From the NCBI GenBank assembly GCA_044221555.1, contig JBGAOY010000001.1:62001-126000 (forward strand): 64,000 nt of DNA, read 5' to 3'. A model generated the notes under the pieces. That model was not told where the DNA came from and searched no databases. It saw only the letters and a program-made list of their open reading frames with translations. The stretch comes from JAEUJM01 sp044221555 (GTDB taxonomy: Bacteria > Actinomycetota > Acidimicrobiia > Acidimicrobiales > DATDAH01). A program made the translations under genes and the position numbers. Of the stretch, positions 15,422-23,816 are shown piece after piece (the first letter of the stretch is position 1; every line of letters begins with the position of its first letter).

Positions 15422-16789
15422 GTGGGCCACTACGTCCCCCACACCGACGACGAGATCGCCGAGATGCTGGCCTTCGTGGGGCTCGACTCGCTCGAAGCCC
15501 TCTTCGAGACCATCCCGGCCGCCCTGCGCCTGATCGCGGGCGACGACGGCCGCTACCTCGACCTGCCCGACGGCCTCGCCGAAGCCGATGTGCTGGGTGA
15601 GTTCGCCCGCCTGGCCGGCGCCAACCGTGCGCCAGGCCCCGATCTGGTGTGCTTCGCCGGCGCCGGCGCCTACGACCACCAGGTGCCCAGCGCGGTGCGT
15701 TCGCTGATGTTCCGCAGCGAGTTCGTCACCGCCTACACGCCCTACCAGCCCGAGGTGGCCCAGGGCGTGCTGCAGATGCTGTTCGAGTACCAGACGCTCA
15801 TCAGCCGCCTCACCGGCGTCGGCATCGCCAACGCCTCGCTGTACGACGGCGCCACCGCCTGCGTCGAAGCGGTGAACCTGGCCGTCGCCGCCAGCCGCAA
15901 GCAGGGCGTGCTGGTCAGCCGCGGCGTGCACCCCAACTGGCGGGCCACCATGGCCACCTTCGCCAAGGGCACCGGCCACGACCTCATCGACGTGCCCCTC
16001 GGCGACGACGGCCGCACCGCCTGGCCCACCGACGCCGACGCCGGCGAGGTGGGCGCGGTGCTCGTGCAGTACCCCAACTACCTCGGCTGCATCGAAGACC
16101 TCGCGGCCGCACGGGCCTGCGCCGACGCCCACGGGGCGCTGCTGCTGGTCGCCGGTGATCCGGTGTCGGCCGGCCTGCTCCGCACGCCCGGCTCGTTCGG
16201 CGCCGACGTGGTGGTGGGCGAGGCCCAGCCGTTCGGCACCCCGCTCAGCTTCGGCGGCCCCTACCTCGGCTACTTCGCCTGCCGGGAGGAGCACGTGCGT
16301 CGCCTCCCGGGCCGCCTGGTGGGCGAGACCGTCGACGTCGCAGGCACCCGGGCCTACGTCACCACGCTGCGCACCCGCGAGCAGGACATCCGCCGCGAGA
16401 AGGCGTCGTCCAACGTGTGCACGAACCAGACGCTGATCGCGGTCGGGTGCACCATCGCCCTGGCCTGGCTGGGCACCACCGGCCTGCGGGAATTGGCGCT
16501 GCGCTGCGCCCGGGCCACCCGGTACACGCGGGAGGCGGTGCTGGCCATCGACGGGGTCGAGCCCGTCACCAGCGCACCCATCCTGCGGGAGTTCGCCGTC
16601 CGGCTACCGGTGCCCGCGGCCACCGTGATCGACCGCATGGCCGACGAGGGTTTCCTCGCCGGCGTGGACCTGGCGCCCGGTGGTGACGACCAGGGCTACG
16701 GCGGCGGCCTGCTCATCGCCGCGACCGAGCGGCGCACCCGCGCCGAGATCGACCGCTACGCCCAGGCCCTCGAGAAGGTGGTTCGATGA
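15422..16789 (+). CDS. gcvPA: Glycine dehydrogenase (decarboxylating), subunit 1
   Basis: A 455-residue subunit of split P protein. It matches the N-terminal half of long GcvP: GHYVPHTDDEIAEMLAFVGL, a YTPYQPEVAQGVLQMLFEYQ segment, NASLYDGATA, SFGGPYLGYFAC, and REQDIRREKASSNVCTNQTL. It lacks the pyridoxal-phosphate lysine, which is in the next gene. Together the subunits decarboxylate glycine and load H protein. AGGA precedes the GTG by eight bases. Its stop overlaps the gcvPB start (ATGA), consistent with equal production of both subunits. Mycobacteria have a single fused GcvP at the equivalent position. Confidence 0.96.
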   Translation: MGHYVPHTDDEIAEMLAFVGLDSLEALFETIPAALRLIAGDDGRYLDLPDGLAEADVLGEFARLAGANRAPGPDLVCFAGAGAYDHQVPSAVRSLMFRSEFVTAYTPYQPEVAQGVLQMLFEYQTLISRLTGVGIANASLYDGATACVEAVNLAVAASRKQGVLVSRGVHPNWRATMATFAKGTGHDLIDVPLGDDGRTAWPTDADAGEVGAVLVQYPNYLGCIEDLAAARACADAHGALLLVAGDPVSAGLLRTPGSFGADVVVGEAQPFGTPLSFGGPYLGYFACREEHVRRLPGRLVGETVDVAGTRAYVTTLRTREQDIRREKASSNVCTNQTLIAVGCTIALAWLGTTGLRELALRCARATRYTREAVLAIDGVEPVTSAPILREFAVRLPVPAATVIDRMADEGFLAGVDLAPGGDDQGYGGGLLIAATERRTRAEIDRYAQALEKVVR

Positions 16790-18354
16790 TGGGTGATCCG
16801 ATGAGCACCACCCCCGCCCGCACCGCGGCGCCCGGAGGGCGCGCCACCAGCGCCCCGATCATGGGCCACTCCGAGGAGCCCACGGTCTTCGAGCTGTCCG
16901 TCGAGGGCCGCAAGGCCTGGTCGTTCCCGTCGACCGACCTGCCCGAGTGGGGCGCCGACGAGTTGGTTCCCGCCGAGCACCTGGCCGACGTACCGTTGGA
17001 GCTGGCCGAGGTGAGCGAGCGCGACCTGGTGGCCCACGTCACCCGGCTGAGCCACCGTCAGTACTCGGTCGACCTGGGCGCGTACCCGCTGGGGTCGTGC
17101 ACCATGAAGTACAACCCCAAGCTCTGCGACGACGCCTCCGCCCTGCCCGGCCTGCGCGACATCCACCCGTCGGCGCCGGCCGGCCTCACCCAGGGGTGGC
17201 TCGAGCTGCTCGTCTCGCTGGAGGAGTGGCTGTGCGAGATCACCGGCATGCACGCGGCCACGCTGCAACCGCCGGCCGGGGCGGCAGGCGAGCTGACCGG
17301 GCTGTTGCTGATGCGGGCCTGGCACGACGCCCAGTTGGCGGGCGGTATGGCCACCACGCCCCGCACGAAGGTGATCATCCCCGACTCGGCCCACGGCACC
17401 AACCCGGCATCGGTCACCCTCGGGGGCTACGAGACGGTCACCGTGCCCAGCGACGACCGCGGCTGTGTCGACGTGGCCGCCCTGCGGGCCGTGCTCGACG
17501 ATCAGGTGGCGGGCATCATGCTCACCAACCCCAACACCTTGGGCCTGTTCGAGGAGGACATCGCCGAGATCGCCAGCGCGGTGCACGAGGTGGGCGGGCT
17601 GCTCTACTACGACGGGGCCAACCTCAACGCCATCCTCGGGGTGGTGCGCCCCGGCGACATGGGCTTCGACATCGTGCACATGAACCTGCACAAGACCTTC
17701 GCCGTGCCCCACGGCGGGGGTGGCCCCGGCGCCGGCCCGGTGGCGGTGTCGGAGCGGCTCGCCCGCTTCCTGCCCGGGCCCCGCCCGGTGCGGACGGCCG
17801 AGGGCGCCTACGACTGGGACACGCCCGCCGACTCGATCGGGCGGGTGCACGGCTGGCACGGCAACGCCCTGGCCCTCGCCCGGGCCTACAGCTACATCCT
17901 GGCCAACGGCGGTGACGGCCTGCGCACGGTGGCCGACGTGGCCGTCCTCAACGCGAACTGGGTGCGCCACCGCCTCCGCGGCGTCTACGACATCCCCTTC
18001 GACCGGCCCAACATGCACGAGTGCGTGCTGTCCACGACCAGCCTGAAGAAGGCCCAGGGCCTCACCGCGCTCGACGTGGCCAAGCGGCTGCTGGAGGAGG
18101 GCTTCCACGCACCCACCACCTACTTCCCGCTCATCGTGGCCGAGGCGCTCATGATCGAGCCCACCGAGACCGAGAGCCCCCAGACCCTCGAGGCGCTCTG
18201 CGAGGCCATGGCCCGCATCGCCACCGAGACGGGCGAGGAGGCCCACGAGGCGCCCCGCACCGCCCCGGTGCGCCGCCTCGACGAGGCCAGGGCCGCCCGC
18301 CACCTCATCCCCACCTACGACGCCCGACTGGCGTCCGAGGCGGCGCAGGCGTAG
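16786..18354 (+). CDS. gcvPB: Glycine dehydrogenase (decarboxylating), subunit 2
   Basis: A 522-residue subunit that carries the cofactor site of the split P protein. K303 in NLHKTFAVPHGGGGPG is the pyridoxal-phosphate lysine. Other family landmarks are YPLGSCTMKYNPK, GWLELLVSLEEWLCEITGMH, PDSAHGTNPAS and CTHP-region-like IMLTNPNTLGLFEEDI. The first ~35 residues are a Thr/Ala/Pro-rich extension, and a second ATG at 16801 could be the real start. It closes the gcvT-gcvPA-gcvPB operon. Confidence 0.96.
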   Translation: MMGDPMSTTPARTAAPGGRATSAPIMGHSEEPTVFELSVEGRKAWSFPSTDLPEWGADELVPAEHLADVPLELAEVSERDLVAHVTRLSHRQYSVDLGAYPLGSCTMKYNPKLCDDASALPGLRDIHPSAPAGLTQGWLELLVSLEEWLCEITGMHAATLQPPAGAAGELTGLLLMRAWHDAQLAGGMATTPRTKVIIPDSAHGTNPASVTLGGYETVTVPSDDRGCVDVAALRAVLDDQVAGIMLTNPNTLGLFEEDIAEIASAVHEVGGLLYYDGANLNAILGVVRPGDMGFDIVHMNLHKTFAVPHGGGGPGAGPVAVSERLARFLPGPRPVRTAEGAYDWDTPADSIGRVHGWHGNALALARAYSYILANGGDGLRTVADVAVLNANWVRHRLRGVYDIPFDRPNMHECVLSTTSLKKAQGLTALDVAKRLLEEGFHAPTTYFPLIVAEALMIEPTETESPQTLEALCEAMARIATETGEEAHEAPRTAPVRRLDEARAARHLIPTYDARLASEAAQA

Positions 18355-18378
18355 CGACGTGCCGTCGGCGGGGCCGAC

Positions 18379-18384
18379 TACGTT
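18379..18384 (+). promoter_or_regulatory. -10 element, leaderless lipoprotein gene
   Basis: TACGTT ends seven bases before the GTG at 18392. Confidence 0.45.
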
Positions 18385-18391
18385 TTCGGGC

Positions 18392-19018
18392 GTGCGAACC
18401 CTCCTGCGTCCCCTCCTCGCGGTGCTGGCCCTGGTCGTGGTGGCCGGCGGCTGCTATTCGGCCGACGATGGCTTCCCGTCGGTCAACGGCTGCAAGCTCA
18501 AGCCCAACACGGTGTGCGAGGACAAGGACCTGTCGGGCGAGGACCTCACCCAGGCCCAGTTGCTGAACGGGCAGCTGGCCGGCGCCGACCTGTCCGACGC
18601 GAACCTCACCCAGGCCCAGCTGCTGAACGCCGACTTCACCGGCGCCAACCTCTCCGGCGCGGATCTCACCCAGGCCGCCATCCAGAACACCGTCTTCGAC
18701 GAAGCCGACCTCAGGGATGCCACCCTCACCCAGGTGAGCAGCAACAACACCCGGTTCCGCAACGCCGACCTGCGGGGCAACGATCTGAGCAACATCGACT
18801 TCCTGAACGCCGACTTCCGTGACGCGAAGCTGGCCAGCGCCGACCTGTCCGGCGTCAGCCTGCAGAACGCCGACCTCCGCAACGCCGACCTGACCGGCGC
18901 CGACCTCTCCAACGCCGATCTGCTCAACGCCGACTTCACCGGCGCCAAGCTGGCCGGCGCCAACCTCGAGGGCGCCAACACCCAGAACACCGTGGGGCTG
19001 CAGGCCGCCACCGGCTGA
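18392..19018 (+). CDS. Pentapeptide-repeat lipoprotein
   Basis: A 208-residue exported lipoprotein. The signal peptide (LLRPLLAVLALVVVAGGC) ends in the lipobox VAGGC, so the Cys should be lipidated and the protein anchored outside the membrane. From about residue 50 to the end it consists of A(D/N)LXX pentapeptide repeats, which fold into a square right-handed helix. The repeats recur in blocks of about 20-25 residues with Gln/Asn positions (LTQAQLLN, LLNADFTG). Some pentapeptide proteins mimic DNA, but an extracellular one is more likely a structural or binding scaffold. No partner is apparent; a strong terminator follows. Confidence 0.88.
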   Translation: MRTLLRPLLAVLALVVVAGGCYSADDGFPSVNGCKLKPNTVCEDKDLSGEDLTQAQLLNGQLAGADLSDANLTQAQLLNADFTGANLSGADLTQAAIQNTVFDEADLRDATLTQVSSNNTRFRNADLRGNDLSNIDFLNADFRDAKLASADLSGVSLQNADLRNADLTGADLSNADLLNADFTGAKLAGANLEGANTQNTVGLQAATG

Positions 19019-19029
19019 CGGGAGAACGA

Positions 19030-19063
19030 CGACACCGCCCGACGCGGTGGTCGGGCGGTGTCG
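19030..19063. terminator. Strong terminator hairpin between convergent operons
   Basis: CGACACCGCCCGAC (19030-19043) pairs perfectly with GTCGGGCGGTGTCG (19050-19063) around a six-base loop. It lies 11 bases after the lipoprotein stop and 54 bases from the end of the convergent operon, so it can serve both strands. There is no long T run, as is common in high-GC actinobacteria. Confidence 0.75.
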
Positions 19064-19117
19064 GTTGCGGGGCCCGGCGAGGCCCGGATGCGGGGTGCGT
19101 CTGCGGTGCGCCGTCGG

Positions 19118-19480
19118 TCAGCCGAAGGCGAGCATCACCTTCGAGTGGTCGGCCGGGTCGTACTTCACGTTGACCACGTTGCCCGGCTGCACCTGGGGGA
19201 TGGCCACCAGGGGGACGATCGTGGACGTCCGTGCCTGGAACGGCGGCTGGCCGGGCGGGGTCACCTCGAGGGTGAGCACCACCTGCGGGTTGCTGTTGAC
19301 GAACGTGTTCGTCTGCTGCAGGCCGATGACGGTGGCCGGGGCGTCGGCCCCGGTGGCCATCAGGGCCCGGCCCGCCGACGTGTTGCCGGTCATGCCGGCC
19401 ACGGCGCGGTAGGTGAAGAAGATCACCACGGCGGAGATCGCGAGCGAGACGAACAACCAGAAGTACATCTGCGAGTACAT
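19118..19480 (-). CDS. Small membrane protein with C-terminal beta domain (third gene of operon)
   Basis: A 120-residue protein. One membrane helix (YFWLFVSLAISAVVIFFTYR) is followed by a short linker and a beta-rich domain: ATVIGLQQTNTFVNSNPQVV, LTLEVTPPGQPPFQA, and a V-K-YDPADHSKVML end. The same last motif (VRVNPADPTQMLVQW) ends the neighbouring gene's product, so the two proteins share a domain. The function is unknown. The ATG overlaps the upstream stop by one base (TGATG), so the genes are coupled; GGAGAAGG stands about ten bases before it. Confidence 0.7.
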   Translation of the reverse strand: MYSQMYFWLFVSLAISAVVIFFTYRAVAGMTGNTSAGRALMATGADAPATVIGLQQTNTFVNSNPQVVLTLEVTPPGQPPFQARTSTIVPLVAIPQVQPGNVVNVKYDPADHSKVMLAFG

Positions 19481-20091
19481 CAGACCGGTACCTTCTCCCA
19501 TTGGACGAGCATCTGTGTCGGATCGGCGGGGTTCACCCGCACGGGCAGTTGGCGGCCGACGGCCACCTGCGCCACCCGGAGGGTGTTGACCTCGGTGGTG
19601 TGGGTCACCTCGTACGGCGCGAGGGTGCCCGCGTGCACGGTCATGTCCAGGTCGTAGACCGGGTTCAGGTTGGACAGCTGGCCGGTCGGGCGGGCCCCGG
19701 TGACCGTGCCGGTGCCGTCCACGCCGGACACCGCAAGCGTGTTGGCCAGGGCGGGGCCGGCGTTGAACGCGGCCATGGTGGCGTTGGCCTGCGCCATCGA
19801 GTTGGCGGCCATCTTCATGGTGCCGCCGAACCCCGGCTTGTAGCCCTGCGAGATCATCAGGCTGTCACTGGCGTCGGTGAGCGGCCGGAACAGCTTGTAG
19901 ACGGCCAGGTTGATGATGGCGATCAGGATCATGATCGCACCACTGAAGATCAGCGCCTGGCCCTGGATGTCGCCGGCCAGTCCGTTGACCCCGTCCTCGC
20001 TGTTCGAGCGGGCGACGATGCCCCAGATGACCAGGACGGCGCCGATGACGATGAACACGGCGCTGAACCCGCGCCAGAACTTCATGCTCAT
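19480..20091 (-). CDS. Two-helix membrane protein with C-terminal beta domain (second gene of operon)
   Basis: A 203-residue protein with two membrane helices near the N-terminus (FSAVFIVIGAVLVIWGIVA and ALIFSGAIMILIAIINLAVY). A central region rich in Ala/Met/Asn (KMAANSMAQANATMAAFNAG) follows, then a beta domain of the same type as in the next gene, ending VRVNPADPTQMLVQWEKV. No enzyme motif is seen. Its ATG overlaps the stop of the upstream gene (ATGA). I do not recognise a named family; repeated occurrence of the beta domain in two adjacent genes suggests a shared ligand or partner. Confidence 0.7.
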   Translation of the reverse strand: MSMKFWRGFSAVFIVIGAVLVIWGIVARSNSEDGVNGLAGDIQGQALIFSGAIMILIAIINLAVYKLFRPLTDASDSLMISQGYKPGFGGTMKMAANSMAQANATMAAFNAGPALANTLAVSGVDGTGTVTGARPTGQLSNLNPVYDLDMTVHAGTLAPYEVTHTTEVNTLRVAQVAVGRQLPVRVNPADPTQMLVQWEKVPV

Positions 20092-20441
20092 GACTGGCTG
20101 TACAGCAGGCCGTAGCGGGTGCGGACGGCCTCGTTGGTGGCCATGCGGTTCACCCAGCCCACGTTCACGTTCGACCAGGTGCCCCTGGCCACGCCCTGGG
20201 TCTCCAGCCAGGCCTCGGCCTGGTCGGGCGTGCCCAGGTTCTGGCGGGCCATCGCCGCGGTCAGCTGCGCGTACTTGTCGAGGGTGATGCCCTCGATGGG
20301 CGCCCACACGGGGTCGTTCAGGTCGACCGGCTGGTTGGCCGAGGCCTGCATGGCCATGGCGTTCTGCTGCATCTGCTGGGCCTGGTTGATCAGGGCCGGC
20401 GTCGCTTGCATGGTGTCCTTCATGTCCTTGAACAGGCCCAC
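20088..20441 (-). CDS. Small cytosolic helical protein (first gene of operon)
   Basis: A 117-residue protein without signal or membrane segment. The N-terminus is a Gln/Met-rich helix (LINQAQQMQQNAMAMQ). It is followed by a compact domain, WAPIEGITLDKYAQLTAAMA and NVGWVNRMATNEAVRTRYGL, which resembles short domains found next to SHOCT-like membrane proteins, although I cannot name it securely. It leads a tight three-gene operon (overlaps of 4 and 1 bases). The 164-base upstream space contains the symmetrical GAGTA-ATCGC-TACTC at 20518-20532, a possible regulatory site. Confidence 0.65.
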   Translation of the reverse strand: MGLFKDMKDTMQATPALINQAQQMQQNAMAMQASANQPVDLNDPVWAPIEGITLDKYAQLTAAMARQNLGTPDQAEAWLETQGVARGTWSNVNVGWVNRMATNEAVRTRYGLLYSQS

Positions 20442-20517
20442 GAGGCGCTCCTTCGCTCAGGGGGCGGCGTTCGCCACCCGGTGAGGTCATCTTGGGCACG
20501 ACGCCCGCCTGTGCCAT

Positions 20518-20532
20518 GAGTAATCGCTACTC
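20518..20532. promoter_or_regulatory. Short inverted repeat upstream of the three-gene operon
   Basis: GAGTA (20518-20522) and TACTC (20528-20532) flank ATCGC, about 77 bases before the first ATG of the minus-strand operon. It may be an operator; the arms are short. Confidence 0.25.
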
Positions 20533-20606
20533 AAATCATCCGGCGCCGCCCGCCTCGGACCCGTGGGTAGTGCCCGCCGCCCGTGGGGCAAAGCTGGGAG
20601 CAGCGC

Positions 20607-21761
20607 TCAGGCGTCTGCGGCCCGACGCTCGTGGGCGGGCGGTGGGGCAGCCTCGGCCGGCACCCGGCGGTGGCCCAGGAAGCGCCGCTCGACGAGGGCG
20701 TACGAGGCGGCGGCCAGCGCGACGCTGAGGACGATCGCCGCGGTGGCGACGAGCCACCACGGTAGCCCGGGCGCCTGGTAGAAGAGCAGCTTGTAGACGG
20801 GCAGGTGCCAGAGGTACAGCCCGTAGGAGATGAGCCCCAGGAGCGTGAGGGGCCGCCATCCCAGCATCGTCTTCATCGGGGAGTCCGACGTGACGAGGTG
20901 CAGGACGATCACGCCCGCGCAGATGCTGGCCGCAGCCATGCCGCCGACGATCATGAAGTCGCCCTCGGGGTCGGCGAACCCCATGGCGATCAGGTCGATC
21001 ATGGCGATCACGGCCAGCCAACCGGGGACGACGACCCGTGTGCGGGCGAAGACGAACGCGGCGGTCACTCCGATGAGGATGGCGTCGAGCCGTGTGTCGG
21101 TGGCACGGGTGACGTAGATCAGCAGCCCACCGTCGGCCCATCCGACCAGGCCGCCGGCGAAGAGCCACAGGCACGCCCGCCAGGTGGCCACGGCGGCCGC
21201 GAGGGCGGCGGGCAGCAGGTAGGGGTGCTTCGCCGTGCGACCGCGCACCGCAGCCAGGAAGAGCGCAGGGGCGACGAGGTAGAACTGGGCCTCGATGGCC
21301 AAGGTCCAGGTGTGGGCCAGCACCCCCATGGGCTCGTTGTTGATGCGGGCCCAGTTGCTGACCAGGAAGATGGTGAAGAGCCCCTCGCGGGTCTCGTCGA
21401 AGCCGAGCAGCGCGGCCCAGACCACCACGACGGGGATGAACAGCACCAGGGCGGGGAGCAGCCGGACCACCCGGCGGCGGTAGAACTCCGAGAGCCCGAT
21501 GGTGCCGCGGCGGTCCCACTCGCGGAGCATCACGGCGGTCAGGAGGAAGCCCGAGAGCGCGAAGAACGCGCTCACCCCCATGACCCCGAAGCCCCGGGGG
21601 CCCTCGCCGGTGGGCAGGTGGTGGTAGAGCACGGCCACCACGGCGAGGCCCCGGAACCCCGACAGCGCGGCCACGTTGCCGAACCGGCGCGAGGGCGCGC
21701 CGCCGCCGGCGGGCGTGGCCGCGGTGGGCGGTGCCACGTGCAGGGTCGCGGTGCCGCTCAT
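20607..21761 (-). CDS. Membrane acyltransferase, acyltransferase-3 (OafA/YrhL) family
   Basis: A 384-residue integral membrane enzyme with about ten helices. Family motifs are GFRGLAVVAVLYHHLP (the conserved R and H are present), FALSGFLLTAVMLREW, RRRVVRLLPALVLF, HTWTLAIEAQFYLVAP and SYGLYLWHLPVYK. Such enzymes move acetyl or other acyl groups from inside the cell to sugars of surface glycans or antibiotics. It is transcribed away from a sugar-nucleotide transaminase gene only 50 bases off, which supports a role in decorating a deoxy-amino-sugar glycan. The acceptor is unknown. Confidence 0.88.
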   Translation of the reverse strand: MSGTATLHVAPPTAATPAGGGAPSRRFGNVAALSGFRGLAVVAVLYHHLPTGEGPRGFGVMGVSAFFALSGFLLTAVMLREWDRRGTIGLSEFYRRRVVRLLPALVLFIPVVVVWAALLGFDETREGLFTIFLVSNWARINNEPMGVLAHTWTLAIEAQFYLVAPALFLAAVRGRTAKHPYLLPAALAAAVATWRACLWLFAGGLVGWADGGLLIYVTRATDTRLDAILIGVTAAFVFARTRVVVPGWLAVIAMIDLIAMGFADPEGDFMIVGGMAAASICAGVIVLHLVTSDSPMKTMLGWRPLTLLGLISYGLYLWHLPVYKLLFYQAPGLPWWLVATAAIVLSVALAAASYALVERRFLGHRRVPAEAAPPPAHERRAADA

Positions 21762-21811
21762 GGCGCCGTCGCGGCCCGGTCGGGGCCACCGGTAGTGTGG
21801 CGCACTTTCCC

Positions 21812-22951
21812 ATGGAACCGCGACCCGTCCCGTTCAACCGACCCACCACCAGCGCCCGCTCGCTCGAGAACGTGGGCGAGGCCCTGGCCGCGCACCACCT
21901 CGCCGGCGACGGCCCGTTCACCGCCGCGTGCCAGCGCCAGCTCGAGGCGCGCCTGGGTGGGGCGAGGACGCTCCTCACCCCCTCGTGCACCCACGCGCTG
22001 GAGATGACGGCCCTGCTCCTCGAAGTGGGCCCCGGCGACGAGGTGCTGATGCCCTCGTTCACCTTTGTGTCGACCGCGAACGCGTTCGTGCTGCGGGGGG
22101 CCCGCCCCGTGTTCGTCGACATCGACCCCCGCACCGGCAATCTCGACCCCGCCGATCTCGAGCGGCGCGTCGGCCCGGCCAGCCGGGCGGTGGTGGTGGT
22201 GCACTACGCGGGCGTGGCGTGCGACATGGACCGCATCGGTGCCATCGCCGCCGCCCACGACCTGGCGGTGGTGGAGGACAACGCTCACGGCCTGTTCGGC
22301 ACCTGGAAGGGGCGACCGCTCGGCTCCTTGGGCACGATGGCCACGCTGAGCTTCCACGAGACGAAGAACGTCACCTGCGGGGAGGGCGGCGCACTGGTGC
22401 TGGGCGACCCCGCACTGGTGCAACGGGCCGAGATCATCCGTGAGAAGGGTACCAACCGCAGTCAGTTCGTCCGTGGCGAGGTGAACCGCTACGCGTGGAT
22501 GGACATCGGATCGAGCTACCTGCTCTCCGACGTGCTCGCGGCCGTCCTCGCCGCCCAGCTCGAGGAGGCCGATGCCATCCAGGCCACCCGCCGACGGATC
22601 TGGACGCACTACCTCGAGGCCCTCGCCGAGTGGGCGGCCGAGCAGGGGACCGACCTCCCGCTGGTCCCCGAGGGGTGCGGGCCGGCCTGGCACTCGTTCC
22701 ACCTGCTCCTGCCCGATCGAGCGGCCCGCGACGGCCTGATCTCGCACCTGCGGGACCGCGGGATCGGCGCCCCGTTCCACTACCTCCCGCTGCACCTGTC
22801 GGAGATGGGCCGGCGGTTCGGGGGCGCCGAAGGCGACTGCCCCGTCACCGAGTCGTTCAGCGGCCGGCTGATCCGCCTACCGCTCCACCACTCGCTCACC
22901 GAGGACGAGGTGGCCTCCGTGGTCGCCGCGGTGCAGGCCTACCGGGTCTGA
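21812..22951 (+). CDS. wecE: dTDP-4-amino-4,6-dideoxygalactose transaminase-like sugar aminotransferase
   Basis: A 379-residue PLP-dependent enzyme of the DegT/DnrJ/EryC1 family. The closest group appears to be WecE/RffA, which turns dTDP-4-keto-6-deoxyglucose into dTDP-4-amino-4,6-dideoxygalactose using glutamate. Evidence: PFNRPTTSARSLENVGEAL at the N-terminus, LTPSCTHALEMTALLL, EDNAHGLFGTWKGRPLGSLG, and K185 in SFHETKNVTCGEGGA as the cofactor lysine. The ATG at 21812 gives the usual start. A TAGTGT hexamer lies at 21793-21798. Neighbouring surface acyltransferase suggests glycan biosynthesis; the other dTDP-sugar genes are not in this window. Confidence 0.85.
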   Translation: MEPRPVPFNRPTTSARSLENVGEALAAHHLAGDGPFTAACQRQLEARLGGARTLLTPSCTHALEMTALLLEVGPGDEVLMPSFTFVSTANAFVLRGARPVFVDIDPRTGNLDPADLERRVGPASRAVVVVHYAGVACDMDRIGAIAAAHDLAVVEDNAHGLFGTWKGRPLGSLGTMATLSFHETKNVTCGEGGALVLGDPALVQRAEIIREKGTNRSQFVRGEVNRYAWMDIGSSYLLSDVLAAVLAAQLEEADAIQATRRRIWTHYLEALAEWAAEQGTDLPLVPEGCGPAWHSFHLLLPDRAARDGLISHLRDRGIGAPFHYLPLHLSEMGRRFGGAEGDCPVTESFSGRLIRLPLHHSLTEDEVASVVAAVQAYRV

Positions 22952-22983
22952 GCCCGTCCGGGTCTGCCCGTCCGGTAGCCGCA

Positions 22984-23784
22984 TCAGGCCGCCGCGGCCT
23001 CGCGCAGGTGGATGGCGCGCGCCCGGGACACCAGGTCGAGACCGTCGAGGCCGGGCAGCCGGTGGATCCGCCGGTCGATGCGCTCGACCACCGCTCGGCC
23101 GTCGTCGTCGCCGAAGAGGTGGGTGGTCATGAAGCGCACGTCGGCGGGCGGCGCCACGCCAGAGCCGACCGGCCGCCAGAAGCGCCGGAGGGCCACGCGG
23201 GTGATCCGCTGCGCATGGCGGTTGCCCTCGAGCCGACGGTGGGCCTCGGACGCGTAGAAGTCCACGTGGCGGCCCTCCTGGCGCATGATCCGCTTCAGCA
23301 GGGCGCTGAGCACGGGGTTCGCCTCCCGGCTCGCAAGTCGGCCGTACGCGGCCTGGGCCGTCCACTCGTTGACCGCGCCCCACATCATGTGCACCGCGGT
23401 GAAGTCCCGCATGGCCAGCGAGCCGAACATCGAGGCCAGCGTGCCGACGGGCTGACGCCAACCGAGGCGCTTGCGCAACGGCTCCACCCGGGCCGAGCCA
23501 CCGTCCTCGTCGTGCGCCGCCAGCACCGCGGCGAGGGCCTCGCCGTGGTAGAGCTCCTCGAAGTTCCAGATGGTGAGGAACGTGGTGACGCGGTGGTCGT
23601 CGTGGGCCCGAGTGACCAGCAGGTCGCGCAGGTAGCAGACCGTGTGGAACTCGATGTCGTGCATGTACCGGAGGCAACGCAGCCCGGCGGACGACAACGG
23701 CTGCTCGCGGAACACGGAGAAGTCGAGGTCGTCCCAGGTGATGCGCCCGGAATGGGCCTGGTAGGTGTCGATGTCGAACCGCAT
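22984..23784 (-). CDS. Ferritin-like diiron domain protein
   Basis: A 266-residue helical protein with the two carboxylate-His pairs of a ferritin-like/diiron fold. The first set is EFHTVCYLRDLL and NFEELYHGEALA (ExxH); the second is VNEWTAQAAYGRL and RQEGRHVDFYASEA (ExxH). It has no signal peptide. Such proteins include acyl-desaturase-like oxygenases and uncharacterised hydroxylases; the substrate cannot be told. It is convergent with the aminotransferase gene. The inferred start ATG at 23784 follows a weak GGGG site; an upstream ATG (23820) would add twelve Pro-rich residues. Confidence 0.72.
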   Translation of the reverse strand: MRFDIDTYQAHSGRITWDDLDFSVFREQPLSSAGLRCLRYMHDIEFHTVCYLRDLLVTRAHDDHRVTTFLTIWNFEELYHGEALAAVLAAHDEDGGSARVEPLRKRLGWRQPVGTLASMFGSLAMRDFTAVHMMWGAVNEWTAQAAYGRLASREANPVLSALLKRIMRQEGRHVDFYASEAHRRLEGNRHAQRITRVALRRFWRPVGSGVAPPADVRFMTTHLFGDDDGRAVVERIDRRIHRLPGLDGLDLVSRARAIHLREAAAA

Positions 23785-23816
23785 GCCCCATTTTCGGAGC
23801 GGGGTGGGGGGATGGA

